Origin: an uncultured Aquimarina sp.
GTDB lineage: Bacteria > Bacteroidota > Bacteroidia > Flavobacteriales > Flavobacteriaceae
DNA: 64,000 nt
Assembly (NCBI RefSeq): GCF_947500065.1
Contig: NZ_CANMQT010000005.1
Location: forward strand, 420,284 to 484,283
Reading direction: 5' to 3'
The notes under the pieces are model-generated. The model did not search any database. It saw only the letters and a list, made by a program, of their open reading frames with translations, and had not been told where the DNA came from. Shown piece after piece: positions 26,117 to 35,907 of the stretch. The position numbers were made by a program, and so were the translations under genes. The first letter of the stretch is position 1; every line of letters begins with the position of its first letter.

Positions 26117-28402
26117 ATGAAAAGAAAAAACTTTTTACGAATCGTACTAAGCTTTATTTTTTGTTTGCCTTTTATAGGACTACATGCACAAGATGAAGAT
26201 GTAATGTTCCAGGCATTTGACTGGAATGTACAAAACCAACCAGCTGGTCAAACCTGGTATAATGTGGTTTCTAATGCCAGAAACACTATTAGTGATGCAG
26301 GTATCGATGTAATCTGGATGCCACCACCAAGTAATTCTGCAGCGCCGCAAGGATATCTACCTAGAGAATTAAACAATCTAAATAGTGCTTATGGAACCCA
26401 AAACCAGCTAGTATCTTTGATTGACCAATACCATGGCTTAGGGATGAAAGTAATTAGTGATATTGTAATCAACCATAGAGTTGGTTCTAATGACGCAGTT
26501 ACTTTTACAAATCCTGCTTGGCCAACATTTTATATTACTGCAGATGATGAAGGCAGAAATTTTGTGAACGGTCCCGTGGAGTTTAGTATCAACGGAGATT
26601 TTGTTCCCGGTTTTGATCTTAAATCAGATGGATCTAGTGGAGGATTTGCAGCCGCTAGAGATCTTGATCACAAAAATCCAGCAGTTAGAGCAGAAATCAT
26701 TAATTGGATGTTATTCTTAAAAAATGATATCGGTTTTGACGGATGGAGATATGACTTTGTACACGGATATGATCCTATCTACAATAAAGAGTATAATGAT
26801 GCTACTAATCCATACTTTGCTGTTGGAGAATTATTAGAAAGTAGTAGAGTACAAACCAACAATTTCGTAAACAGAACACAGCAATCTTCTTCTGCATTTG
26901 ATTTTAATACTAAAGTAAGTCTTCAAAATGCTATTAGAGACAACAATCTATCTTATTTGAGAGATGGTCAAGGTAGACCTTCTGGGATGATGGGTATCAA
27001 TCCTTCTAAATCTGTTACTTTCTTAGATAATCATGATACAGGATTTGCTCAACAATGTTGTGGATCTGATTATGTTTTTCCTGGTGGAGAAACTAATCTT
27101 AGAAAAGGATATGCCTATATCTTAACGCATCCAGGAAATCCAATGGTATTCTGGACACACTTCTTTGATGGAGGAACTGGAGTACGTAATGCTATTAAAG
27201 ATCTTATTTCTGCAAGAAAAAGCGTAAGAGTTCATTCTGGATCTACTATAAGCATTGCAGAAGCAAGAGGAAATCTGTATGCAGCATACATCGATGGTAA
27301 ATCAGGTACGCTGGCTATGAAGTTAGGATCAGGTAACTGGGCTCCAAATGGTAGTGGATGGACGCTACAAACATCAGGTACGGACTATGCGGTATGGACA
27401 CAAGGTGGAAACACAGGTGGTGGAGAAACAGTACCTCCATATACCGTTAATTTCTACAAACCATCTGGATGGGGAACCAATATCAATGCATATGTATATG
27501 ATGATGGGGCCAATGCAACACTTCCTGGTACTAGTGGATGGCCTGGAAATAATATGACCAATATTTCAGGAACGGATTGGTATTCTTTTACTATAACACC
27601 GCCAGCAGGTGTATCTGCAAATAACCTTAGAGTGATCTTTAACGACGGAAACAATCAAACTAGTGACCTATCCAGAAGTACAAACGGATGGTACAGAGGA
27701 AATGCATGGAGTAATACGTGTCCGAGTGATTGTAGTGGATCTGGAACATCTAATGATGTGACATTAAACTTCCAAAAGCCTGGAGGCGGATGGGGTAACA
27801 ATACCAATATGTATCTGTACAATAAATCTACAAACCAAACCATTTCTGGCACTGCAGGTTGGCCTGGAGCGAGTATGAATAACCTTAGTGGTACATCATG
27901 GTGTAGAAAAACATTTACATTACCTAGCGGAGTAAGTGCTAATAATGTAGGTGTAGTATTCAATAATGGAAATGGACAACAAACTGTAGATCTTACCAGA
28001 GGTACAGATGGATGGTTTAGAGTAACTGGTAGTAGTAATGGAAAAAGAACAGGAACTTGGTCTAACAATTGTACGAATAATTGCCCTTCTAACAGAGCAA
28101 TGGAATTGGCTGATAATGCGGATAAAGAAGACTCTCCTATAAAAGAGAGCATCATAACTTTATGGCCAAATCCAATTAGAGAAAGAGGAACATTAAGTGT
28201 AAATACATCAGAAAATGGAATTCTGGAAGTATCTATCTCTAATATCTTAGGGCAAACCAAAACGGTATACAGTCAAAATACTCAAGTTGGTAATCAAACT
28301 ATAGAAATTAGTGCAAACGACCTAGGCGAATCTGGCATATATTTTTGTACTGTTAAACTAAATGGTGCAAAATTAAAAGGAATAAAAATTGTAAAAGAGT
28401 AA
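26117..28402 (+). CDS. Secreted alpha-amylase (GH13) with two starch-binding modules and T9SS sorting domain
   Basis: This 761-residue enzyme hydrolyses internal alpha-1,4 bonds of starch or glycogen outside the cell. The start at 26117 gives a clean signal peptide ending GLHAQ; the frame is open from 26036. GH13 motifs are DIVINHR (region I), GWRYDF with nucleophile Asp213, VGELLE with acid/base Glu238, and FLDNHD near 307. Two tandem modules of ~100 residues follow (about 445-650), each with GTxGWPG, then LSGTxW and a Trp-rich end, like CBM26-type starch-binding domains. The last ~85 residues are a T9SS type A sorting domain (LWPNPI start). A strong terminator follows. Neighbouring CBM9-like, GH15 and trehalose genes fit an alpha-glucan utilisation region. 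Confidence 0.92.
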   Translation: MKRKNFLRIVLSFIFCLPFIGLHAQDEDVMFQAFDWNVQNQPAGQTWYNVVSNARNTISDAGIDVIWMPPPSNSAAPQGYLPRELNNLNSAYGTQNQLVSLIDQYHGLGMKVISDIVINHRVGSNDAVTFTNPAWPTFYITADDEGRNFVNGPVEFSINGDFVPGFDLKSDGSSGGFAAARDLDHKNPAVRAEIINWMLFLKNDIGFDGWRYDFVHGYDPIYNKEYNDATNPYFAVGELLESSRVQTNNFVNRTQQSSSAFDFNTKVSLQNAIRDNNLSYLRDGQGRPSGMMGINPSKSVTFLDNHDTGFAQQCCGSDYVFPGGETNLRKGYAYILTHPGNPMVFWTHFFDGGTGVRNAIKDLISARKSVRVHSGSTISIAEARGNLYAAYIDGKSGTLAMKLGSGNWAPNGSGWTLQTSGTDYAVWTQGGNTGGGETVPPYTVNFYKPSGWGTNINAYVYDDGANATLPGTSGWPGNNMTNISGTDWYSFTITPPAGVSANNLRVIFNDGNNQTSDLSRSTNGWYRGNAWSNTCPSDCSGSGTSNDVTLNFQKPGGGWGNNTNMYLYNKSTNQTISGTAGWPGASMNNLSGTSWCRKTFTLPSGVSANNVGVVFNNGNGQQTVDLTRGTDGWFRVTGSSNGKRTGTWSNNCTNNCPSNRAMELADNADKEDSPIKESIITLWPNPIRERGTLSVNTSENGILEVSISNILGQTKTVYSQNTQVGNQTIEISANDLGESGIYFCTVKLNGAKLKGIKIVKE

Positions 28403-28452
28403 TTTTTTTGTCCCAACTACTTAACTAAATATCACAAGTTGATATGTTAATC

Positions 28453-28491
28453 AAAAAGCGGTCGTTTAGCACTAAACGACCGCTTTTTTTT
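28453..28491 (+). terminator. Terminator of the amylase gene
   Basis: A perfect 16-bp stem (AAAAAGCGGTCGTTTA and its complement) with a GCAC loop, ending in eight T. Confidence 0.95.
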
Positions 28492-28632
28492 GCAACTTTG
28501 TATTTATATTCTATGAGAAATTAACTTTACAAAATCTTAACTTCTGTATAACAACAAGCGAAAGGTGATTGTTTTTAATATCTTTCCACTCTTTAATTTT
28601 AAGTTTCATTTAATAATCAAAATACCAGTCTT

Positions 28633-29427
28633 GTGAAAAAATTAGCCTTCATCCTATCCCTTGTCCTAATAGTATCTTGTAAAAAAGAAGGAAATAGTAA
28701 TGCTGAGAAAACAATTGCAGAGACTAAAAAGCAACAAATAATTCCAGGAAAAGAAAAAACAGATCATCAAATCCGAGAAATAAAAAAAGCAGAGATTGCT
28801 CCGAATGTTGATGGAAAAATGGATGATCCTATTTGGAAACAAACTAAATGGTATCCTATGGATCAAAACTGGATTGGAGAATTTCCAGATTTTAAAGATT
28901 TTATGGGTAGATATAAAATGACCTGGTCTCCAGAAGCACTTTATATTTTGGTAGAGATAAAAGACGATGTTTTATATGATCAACATAAAGATCCTCTAAA
29001 ATTATGGTGGGATGATGACTGTGTAGAGATATTTATAGATGCTGATAATTCTGGTGGTGAACATCAATATAATAATAATGCATTTGCCTATCATGTAGCA
29101 TTAGATGGCAATGTTGTAGATCTTGATGCACAGAAGAAACCATTGCTTTACAATAATCATGTAAAAATGAAACGCACTACAAAAGATGATGTTACCGTAT
29201 GGGAATTCGAGCTTACTGTATATGATGATACTTATCAAGAAGGAAAACCCAATGATCCTGTAGTGCTATCCAAAGATCAGAAACTAGGTTTCGCTATTGC
29301 CTATAATGACAATGATACCAGCAAAGAAAGAGAGAATTTTATGGGTTCCGTTTTTGTTCCTGGAGAAGATAAAAATCAAGGGTGGATCAATGCTGATATT
29401 TTTGGAACAATCGTACTAATTGAATAA
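28633..29427 (+). CDS. CBM9-like carbohydrate-binding lipoprotein
   Basis: A 264-residue lipoprotein starting at GTG (signal ending IVSCKKEG), followed by a Lys/Glu-rich linker and a domain from about 55. It carries the CBM9/DOMON-type features DGKMDDPIW, LYILVEIKDD, WWDDDCVEIFIDADN and WINADIFGTI. Such domains bind sugars or cap reducing ends and occur in many Bacteroidetes polysaccharide loci. It lies between the amylase and GH15 genes and probably sits on the cell surface. No catalytic residues are visible. Confidence 0.82.
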   Translation: MKKLAFILSLVLIVSCKKEGNSNAEKTIAETKKQQIIPGKEKTDHQIREIKKAEIAPNVDGKMDDPIWKQTKWYPMDQNWIGEFPDFKDFMGRYKMTWSPEALYILVEIKDDVLYDQHKDPLKLWWDDDCVEIFIDADNSGGEHQYNNNAFAYHVALDGNVVDLDAQKKPLLYNNHVKMKRTTKDDVTVWEFELTVYDDTYQEGKPNDPVVLSKDQKLGFAIAYNDNDTSKERENFMGSVFVPGEDKNQGWINADIFGTIVLIE

Positions 29428-29498
29428 CAAATACATTCTAAAAAATAAAAAGGATATTTTTCGTTAAAACATTCCTATAACACTGTTGCTGCCAGCTG

Positions 29499-31277
29499 TT
29501 AATCTTTAGTAACTCCTTCAGAAAAATTAACCGCTGTTTCAATTAGTGCTAAGTGAGAATACGCCTGTGGAAAATTACCTAGTAATCTTTTAGACTTAAA
29601 ATCTATATCCTCACTAAATAGTCCCAAATGATTACTGTAAGATAATAATTGATCAAACATTGTTTTTGCCTTTTCTTTCTCTCCGATTTTATAGAGACTA
29701 TTAATAAACCAAAAACTACAAATCGTAAAAGAAGAAGAAGGTAATCCGAAATCGTCTTTGTTTTTATATCTATACATTAATCCATCATTGCACAATTCTT
29801 TTTCGGTAGCTATAACTGTACTAATAAAACGTGGGTCTTTTGCATCAATAAATCCATAAGATTCCATTAATAAAGTTGACGCGTCAAGATCAGAAGATCC
29901 ATATGATTGCGTATATGCCTGTATTTCTTCATTCCAAGCATTTTCATAAATATCATTATATATACGATCTCTTAAGTCACACCACCTAGAATTATTATCC
30001 GTTTTACCTATTAACTCACCTATTTTTATAGCTCTATCCACAGCCACCCAACATAATAATTTAGAAAATGTAAAATGCCTTTCTTCTGTTCTAAACTCCC
30101 AAATACCTTTATCAGGCTTCTCCCAGTTCACATTAACAATATGAACAATACTTTTACTTATGGTCCATAAACTCTCACTATCGTCTACTGCACAATCAAA
30201 CTTCACAAACTGCTGATATATTACATTCATTAAAATACCATAAATATCATTTTGTTTTTGATGAAAGGCAGCATTACCAGTACGCACTGGGCTTGAGTTT
30301 TTATAACCGCTTAAATGATCCAACGTTTTTTCTGTAAGCTCCTTCTCTCCATTAATTCCATACATGATTTGGATCTTTTCGTCCTTATCGGGTATGATAT
30401 CAATAATAAACTGAAGAAAACGTTGTGCTACTTTTTTATGGCCCAGATCCGAAATTACCTTAATCACCATAGAAGCATCCCTAATCCAACAGAATCTATA
30501 ATCCCAATTACGAACTTCGCCTATGGTTTCTGGTAATGAAGTTGTAGCAGCAGCCAAAACAGCGCCTGATTTTTCATAGCTCAACAATTTTAGCACTAAA
30601 GCACTTCTAAGAATTTCATCATTATAAAAATCATATGAAGTTGTTTTTTCACTCCAATCCATCCAATAAACTCTAGTTCTTTGTAATTTTAAGTAACATA
30701 GCTCTAAAGATTGTTTCAGTATTTTTTCGTGGTAACTAATCAAGAAATATGCATTATCCGTCAATGTAATCTCTTTCGAATTCAAAATGGTTTCTAAATC
30801 CAAATCAGAATAGAGATATAAGGTATCGTACTTATCTCTATCTGTTATACTTTTTATATATTCATTACTTTTTTGAGAATATGTTTCTTCTTTAGCATAT
30901 TCAAGCTTTGGATCATATTTAATTCTAAAAGATGGTTTTCCGGAAATTAGCTTGATATACCTAATAATATCAGCAGGAGTATGATATGTACCATCATCAT
31001 TTTGATATCTAGGCATGAAATCTATACTTTCAAAAATATCAGTACCGTTACTAAATTCGGTAACCAGAATATTTGTTTTAGCAATATACTTTTGAGAAAT
31101 AGTATATTCATCAGAAACCAAAATTTCAAAAGACCCTCCCTTTTCTTCATCTAAAATTTTTGCAAAAACTGAGGAAGAATCAAAATTTGGTAAACAGCAC
31201 CAATCGATAGCTCCATTTTTTGAAATTAGCGCTGCGCTTTTACAATTTCCTATAATTCCATAGTCCAGATTGTTCAT
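29499..31277 (-). CDS. GH15 glucoamylase/trehalase-like glycoside hydrolase
   Basis: This cytoplasmic-type protein of 592 residues has no signal peptide. The frame opens at 31286, but Met4 (31277, MNNLDYG) matches family starts better. It has an N-terminal beta-sandwich (AIDWCCLPNFDSSSVFAKIL) and a GH15 (alpha/alpha)6 barrel with RNWDYRFCWIRDASMV near 255 and GIWEFR near 380 carrying the likely catalytic Glu. Family members release glucose from alpha-glucans or trehalose. It is divergent from the fused trehalose-6-P synthase/phosphatase gene 92 bp away, a recurring pairing in bacteria that suggests a trehalose link. Confidence 0.88.
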   Translation of the reverse strand: MNNLDYGIIGNCKSAALISKNGAIDWCCLPNFDSSSVFAKILDEEKGGSFEILVSDEYTISQKYIAKTNILVTEFSNGTDIFESIDFMPRYQNDDGTYHTPADIIRYIKLISGKPSFRIKYDPKLEYAKEETYSQKSNEYIKSITDRDKYDTLYLYSDLDLETILNSKEITLTDNAYFLISYHEKILKQSLELCYLKLQRTRVYWMDWSEKTTSYDFYNDEILRSALVLKLLSYEKSGAVLAAATTSLPETIGEVRNWDYRFCWIRDASMVIKVISDLGHKKVAQRFLQFIIDIIPDKDEKIQIMYGINGEKELTEKTLDHLSGYKNSSPVRTGNAAFHQKQNDIYGILMNVIYQQFVKFDCAVDDSESLWTISKSIVHIVNVNWEKPDKGIWEFRTEERHFTFSKLLCWVAVDRAIKIGELIGKTDNNSRWCDLRDRIYNDIYENAWNEEIQAYTQSYGSSDLDASTLLMESYGFIDAKDPRFISTVIATEKELCNDGLMYRYKNKDDFGLPSSSFTICSFWFINSLYKIGEKEKAKTMFDQLLSYSNHLGLFSEDIDFKSKRLLGNFPQAYSHLALIETAVNFSEGVTKD

Positions 31278-31369
31278 ATACCTCAAAGTTCTTTTAAATA
31301 AACGTACCTTTATTCTCCCAACCGAAATTTAATAAATCAAAATTATTCAACCAACTTTCACCACGCTTT

Positions 31370-33574
31370 ATGAGTAAAACTATCATAATCTCAAATCGAC
31401 TGCCCTTACAATTAGAAATCAATAATAATTCAATAAATGCTACACCTAGTATTGGAGGATTAGCAACAGGAATGAAGTCTGTTCATTCTGCAAGTGATAG
31501 TATTTGGATTGGATGGAGCGGTCTTACGGACGAACAATTGGATTCTGAGAAAAGAAATCTCGTTAAAAAGGCTTTAAAAAACCATCAATGTGTAGGAGTA
31601 TCTTTAACTGAATCAGAAATCGATGGCTTCTATTATGGTTTTAGTAATAATACACTATGGCCTCTATTCCATTATTTTATGGAATATACAGCATTTGATA
31701 AAGAAGATTGGGAAACGTATCAATTAGTAAATCAAAAATTTGCAGATGTCATATTAGAGAATTTAGACGAAAATGATACTGTTTGGGTACACGATTACCA
31801 ATTACTATTATTACCAGAGATGATTCGCAAAAAAAAACCAAATGTAACCATAGGTTTCTTTTTACATATACCTTTTCCTTCTTATGAAGTTTTTAGAACG
31901 ATCCCTTGCAGAGAAGAGCTTTTAAAAGGGTTATTAGGTGCTGATTTAATTGGTTTCCATACGTATGATTATGAACGCCATTTTCTAAGTTCTGCGCAGA
32001 GAATTCTGGGACTCGAAATCAACTTTAATAATGTACATATCGATAATCGAATTGTAAAAGTAGATTCATTTCCAATGGGTATCGATTATGATAAATTTAA
32101 TAACGCTGCCAAAATACACGACCAGAAAGAGAAAAAAGATCAAACAGAAATACAACAAAAAATAGATGAACATCTAGTTACTGGAGATCGTGCAAAACTT
32201 ATCTTATCAATAGATCGTCTGGACTATACTAAGGGTATTGCAAATCGCTTAAGAGCTTTTGAATATTTCCTAGACAAATATCCTCAATTTAAAGGAAAAG
32301 CACGGTTAGTAATGCTTGCTGTTCCCTCCAGATCCAATGTACCACAATATCAGCTTTTAAAAAATGAAATAGATCAATTAGTAGGTAGAATTAATGGTAA
32401 ATTTTCTGAAGTAAGCTGGACACCTATTTGGTATTTTTATCGTTCCATGCCATTTGAGAATTTGATTGATTTATATACCTCAAGTGATGTAGCTTTACTT
32501 ACTCCGATAAGAGATGGAATGAATCTGGTTGCGAAAGAGTATATCGCATCCAGGGTAGATCAAAAAGGAGTGCTTATCCTAAGTGAAATGACTGGGGCAT
32601 CCAAAGAAATGAGCGAAGCACTAATTATTAATCCTAATAATTTCGAAGAGATTGCCGATACATTAAAATTTGCTTTAGAAATGCCCGAAGAAGAGCAAAT
32701 AAAGAGAAACAAAGCACTACAAAAACGCCTAAAAAGGTATAATGTAGAAAAATGGGCAAATGATTTTATGGAGTCGCTGAAAACCACAAAAACCATAGCC
32801 AAGAAATATTCCTTGAAAAAATTGATCCCATCAATTAAAGAAGAAATGCTAACTGTTTTTAACAATGCACAAAACAGAATTCTGTATATAGATTATGATG
32901 GAACCTTAGCACCTTTTGAAAAAATTCCGGAGGATGCTAAACCTACTCAAAAAATATTTGATATTTTAGATACATTACATAAAGATCCTAGAAATAAAAT
33001 TATATTAATAACAGGAAGAGATAAAGCTACTTTTAATGCGTGGTTTGGTCATAAAAACTACACGCTAATTACGGAACACGGTGCGTGGTTAAAAGAAAGC
33101 GATAAAGACTGGGAACTGTTAGAACGTGTTAATAATGATTGGTTTGAGTCGATTGCTCCTGTGTTAGAATCTTTTACAGACAGAACTCCAGGTTCGTTAA
33201 TAGAAGAAAAAAATTATTCATTAGCTTGGCATTTTAGAAATGTAGATCCTGATTTGGGGAAACTAAGATCCATGGAATTAAAAACTACGATACAGCATCT
33301 CATTGCGAATCATAATTTGGAAATTCTTGAAGGTGATAAAGTCTTAGAGATAAAAATTAGTGGAGTTAACAAAGGAAAATCTGCTTGTAAAATGTTAGTT
33401 GAAAAAGAATATGACTTTATCTTTGCAATTGGTGATGATTGGACGGATGAATATATGTTTAAAGAATTACCTTCATCAGCATATACCGTAAAAGTGGGAC
33501 GAAAAAAAACAGTAGCTAAATACTATGTAGAAGATACGGATCAAGTACATGAATTATTAAAAGAATTTAATTAA
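31370..33574 (+). CDS. otsAB: Bifunctional trehalose-6-phosphate synthase/phosphatase
   Basis: This 734-residue protein fuses GT20 synthase (about 1-470) and HAD-type phosphatase (about 490-734). It makes trehalose from UDP-glucose and glucose-6-P via trehalose-6-P, typically for osmotic protection. Synthase motifs are WVHDYQLLLLPEMIR, HIPFPSYEVFR, DRLDYTKGI and RDGMNLVAKEY. Phosphatase motifs are YIDYDGTLAPFE near 507 (the nucleophile Asp motif DxDGT) and GDDWTDEYMF. Both active sites look complete. A transporter gene follows almost immediately (19 bp), so they probably form an operon. Confidence 0.94.
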   Translation: MSKTIIISNRLPLQLEINNNSINATPSIGGLATGMKSVHSASDSIWIGWSGLTDEQLDSEKRNLVKKALKNHQCVGVSLTESEIDGFYYGFSNNTLWPLFHYFMEYTAFDKEDWETYQLVNQKFADVILENLDENDTVWVHDYQLLLLPEMIRKKKPNVTIGFFLHIPFPSYEVFRTIPCREELLKGLLGADLIGFHTYDYERHFLSSAQRILGLEINFNNVHIDNRIVKVDSFPMGIDYDKFNNAAKIHDQKEKKDQTEIQQKIDEHLVTGDRAKLILSIDRLDYTKGIANRLRAFEYFLDKYPQFKGKARLVMLAVPSRSNVPQYQLLKNEIDQLVGRINGKFSEVSWTPIWYFYRSMPFENLIDLYTSSDVALLTPIRDGMNLVAKEYIASRVDQKGVLILSEMTGASKEMSEALIINPNNFEEIADTLKFALEMPEEEQIKRNKALQKRLKRYNVEKWANDFMESLKTTKTIAKKYSLKKLIPSIKEEMLTVFNNAQNRILYIDYDGTLAPFEKIPEDAKPTQKIFDILDTLHKDPRNKIILITGRDKATFNAWFGHKNYTLITEHGAWLKESDKDWELLERVNNDWFESIAPVLESFTDRTPGSLIEEKNYSLAWHFRNVDPDLGKLRSMELKTTIQHLIANHNLEILEGDKVLEIKISGVNKGKSACKMLVEKEYDFIFAIGDDWTDEYMFKELPSSAYTVKVGRKKTVAKYYVEDTDQVHELLKEFN

Positions 33575-33593
33575 CAATTATAAACTAAAATCT

Positions 33594-34751
33594 CTGAAGC
33601 CAAAATTCTATATTCTTCCTGTAATTATAATTGCGCAATTTTTCTGTACCTCTCTTTGGTTTGCAGGAAATGCAGTAATTGATGATTTTGCCGCCCAGTT
33701 TAATGCAGGATTTAATATTTTAGGATATCTTCTATCTACAGTTCAGTTTGGTTTTATAGTAGGCACACTTACTTTTGCTTTATTAACCATAGTAGACAGG
33801 TTTCCACCTTCTAAAGTATTTATGATATCTGCTATTCTGGGAGGGCTCTGTAATATCGTTTTATTAATCCCAAATATCACCGTTCTAAATGTATTAACTG
33901 CGCGTTTTGGTACTGGTTTTTTTCTTGCAGGAATCTATCCAGTTGGCATGAAAATAGCTTCGGATTATTATAAAGATGGTTTAGGAAAAGCCTTAGGATA
34001 TTTAGTAGGTGCTTTGGTTTTGGGTACTGCACTACCCCACTTGCTAAAGGAACTCTCCTGGAACAGTGATTATAAAGTAGTGATACAATCCACAAGTATC
34101 CTTGCCTGTATTGGCGGTATATTGATTTTCTTATTTGTTCCAAATGGTCCTTACAGAAAACCTGTCTCAAGACTTCAGTTAGGTGTAGTCACACAACTTT
34201 TTGGTATTATCAGTTTTAGAAAAGCTGCTTTAGGATATTTTGGACATATGTGGGAATTATATGCTTTTTGGGGCTTTGTTCCTATTCTATTAAAAACATA
34301 TGTGGAACAACATAGAATAGGAATACCTATATCATTTTGGTCATTTTTTATTATCGGAATCGGTTTCTTTTCCTGTATCCTCGGAGGATATATCTCCTTA
34401 AAAACAGGAAGTAGAAAAGTAGCTCGATATTCATTGATTATTTCAGGTATTTTTTGCCTTTTCTCTCCGCTACTTTTCCAACTTCAGATGGAGGTATTCT
34501 TAGCATTATTGTGTGTTTGGGGTATGGTGGTTATATCAGATTCTCCTCAATTTTCTACTTTAGTTGCTGCCGCCGCTCCTGCAGAACTTAGGGGAACAGG
34601 ACTTACTATCGTAAACTGTATTGGGTTTGCAATTACCATTATAAGCATTCAGTTACTTTCTTATTTAACTGATAAAATCGATCCTACATATTTGTTTTTG
34701 TTTTTGGCAATTGGTCCTATTTTAGGGCTATATAACTCTAGAAAGCAGTGA
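33594..34751 (+). CDS. MFS transporter with probable CTG start
   Basis: This 385-residue permease has about 12 hydrophobic segments. The first ATG (33822) would remove two or more helices, but the frame is open back to 33561 with no ATG, GTG or TTG. CTG at 33594 gives (M)KPKFYILPVIIIAQFF followed by CTSLWFAGNAVIDDF, an ordinary MFS beginning with the usual first helix. The gene either starts at CTG or has lost its ATG by one base. It lies 19 bp after otsAB, so the substrate may be a sugar, trehalose or an osmolyte, but that is context only. Confidence 0.75.
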   Translation: MKPKFYILPVIIIAQFFCTSLWFAGNAVIDDFAAQFNAGFNILGYLLSTVQFGFIVGTLTFALLTIVDRFPPSKVFMISAILGGLCNIVLLIPNITVLNVLTARFGTGFFLAGIYPVGMKIASDYYKDGLGKALGYLVGALVLGTALPHLLKELSWNSDYKVVIQSTSILACIGGILIFLFVPNGPYRKPVSRLQLGVVTQLFGIISFRKAALGYFGHMWELYAFWGFVPILLKTYVEQHRIGIPISFWSFFIIGIGFFSCILGGYISLKTGSRKVARYSLIISGIFCLFSPLLFQLQMEVFLALLCVWGMVVISDSPQFSTLVAAAAPAELRGTGLTIVNCIGFAITIISIQLLSYLTDKIDPTYLFLFLAIGPILGLYNSRKQ

Positions 34752-34814
34752 GTAAAACTCTTAACATGAGTTTGATTATTAAATTGTTTATTATCAGCAT
34801 TTTAATCTTTTGAA

Positions 34815-34910
34815 TGTCACCTAGAGCATTTCGACTAAGCTCAACACAGACTTCGTTGAGAGGTCATTTCTATACAATCGGCTCGGCCTCGATTCTGATC
34901 GACCCGACAG
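34815..34910. repeat. Intergenic repeat of the flavobacterial TCATTTCGA type
   Basis: TCACCTAGAGCATTTCGACT then CTCAAC (34840) / GTTGAG (34855) arms, AGGTCATTTC, and a GC-richer part with CGGCTCGGCCTCGAT. The composition differs from its surroundings. It resembles the short palindromic dispersed repeats common in flavobacterial genomes; only one copy is in the window. Confidence 0.45.
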
Positions 34911-35018
34911 TTTGATTTCAAACTACTGATTTTCAAGTACATAGACATCAAACTAAGGTTCTTAACAAATACTTAAGAGAATACTTGATATTTCAATGTA
35001 TTTTAGAAATCAAAAAAT

Positions 35019-35888
35019 ATGCAAAACCGTCTCATACTGATAACACTGCTGCACGTTTTTATACTTTCAGCGCAGTCGGATACCGAAGTTTATTTATTTG
35101 ATCTCTCTAAAAATGGAAATGTTTTAGAATTAAGTAATCAAAGAAACATTTCTAATAATAAAGGGTATGATAACCAACCTTCATTCTACAATGACAATAT
35201 CCTACTTTTTGCTTCGACAAGAAATAAGCAGACCGATATTGCTGCATACAATATAAGAGATAATAAAGTCAATTGGATTTCTAAAACATCACAAGGCAGC
35301 GAATATTCGCCTACTAAAATTCCAAATCAAAAGGCAATATCTGCTATTAGACTGGACACTACCGGAAAGCAATTATTATATCAGTATGATTTCAAAACAG
35401 GAAAACCACAAGTCTTAATCCAAGACCTTGTTATTGGGTACCATACTTGGGTTACTAAAGACATCGTCGCTTCTTCTGTTCTGGAAGACGGAGGATTATC
35501 ACTGGTAGTTTCTAATCTTACTGAAAACACAAACAAAACTTTTCAAAAGAAAATAGGGCGATCATTACATAAAATCCCTAATTCTCAACTGATAAGCTAT
35601 ATCAGTAAAGAAGGTGAACAATGGGAAATAAAATCTATAAATCCAATCACTGGTGAGACAAATAAAATAATAAATACAATACCAAAGGCTGAAGATATGT
35701 GCTGGCTTATTAATGGAACTATTCTAATGCCAAAAGACAATATCATATATAAGTTTAATCCGAAAACGGACACCGACTGGAGCGTATTCCATACTTTTGA
35801 GAACAAAGAGATCTCTAAAATTACAAGAATTACAACCAATGCTATAAGCAACTTGGTAGCATTAGTATCTGAAGAACATAGCAAATAG
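35019..35888 (+). CDS. Secreted TolB-like/PD40 beta-propeller protein
   Basis: This 289-residue protein has a signal peptide (ILSAQS) and about six repeats with PD40-like strand patterns (FYNDNILLFASTRNKQTDIAAYNI, ISAIRLDTTGKQLLYQYDF), as in TolB-type propellers. It is followed 19 bp later by an amidohydrolase gene in the same direction. The pairing of a propeller and an amidohydrolase is common in this phylum, sometimes as one polypeptide. No catalytic site is visible; a binding or scaffold role in the periplasm is likely. Confidence 0.7.
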   Translation: MQNRLILITLLHVFILSAQSDTEVYLFDLSKNGNVLELSNQRNISNNKGYDNQPSFYNDNILLFASTRNKQTDIAAYNIRDNKVNWISKTSQGSEYSPTKIPNQKAISAIRLDTTGKQLLYQYDFKTGKPQVLIQDLVIGYHTWVTKDIVASSVLEDGGLSLVVSNLTENTNKTFQKKIGRSLHKIPNSQLISYISKEGEQWEIKSINPITGETNKIINTIPKAEDMCWLINGTILMPKDNIIYKFNPKTDTDWSVFHTFENKEISKITRITTNAISNLVALVSEEHSK

Positions 35889-35907
35889 CGTCACACAAAA
35901 CATCCAA

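Noticed and set aside
27655..28260. 201-aa minus-strand frame opposite the amylase gene
   Set aside because: Antisense of starch-binding modules and the sorting domain; low-complexity Pro/Leu composition follows from the sense codons.
33822..34751. 309-aa truncated transporter starting at ATG 33822
   Set aside because: Would lose the first MFS helices; the open frame upstream encodes a normal N-terminus.
34815..34910. tRNA or structured RNA (GC-richer than surroundings)
   Set aside because: No cloverleaf or CCA end; looks like a dispersed palindromic repeat.
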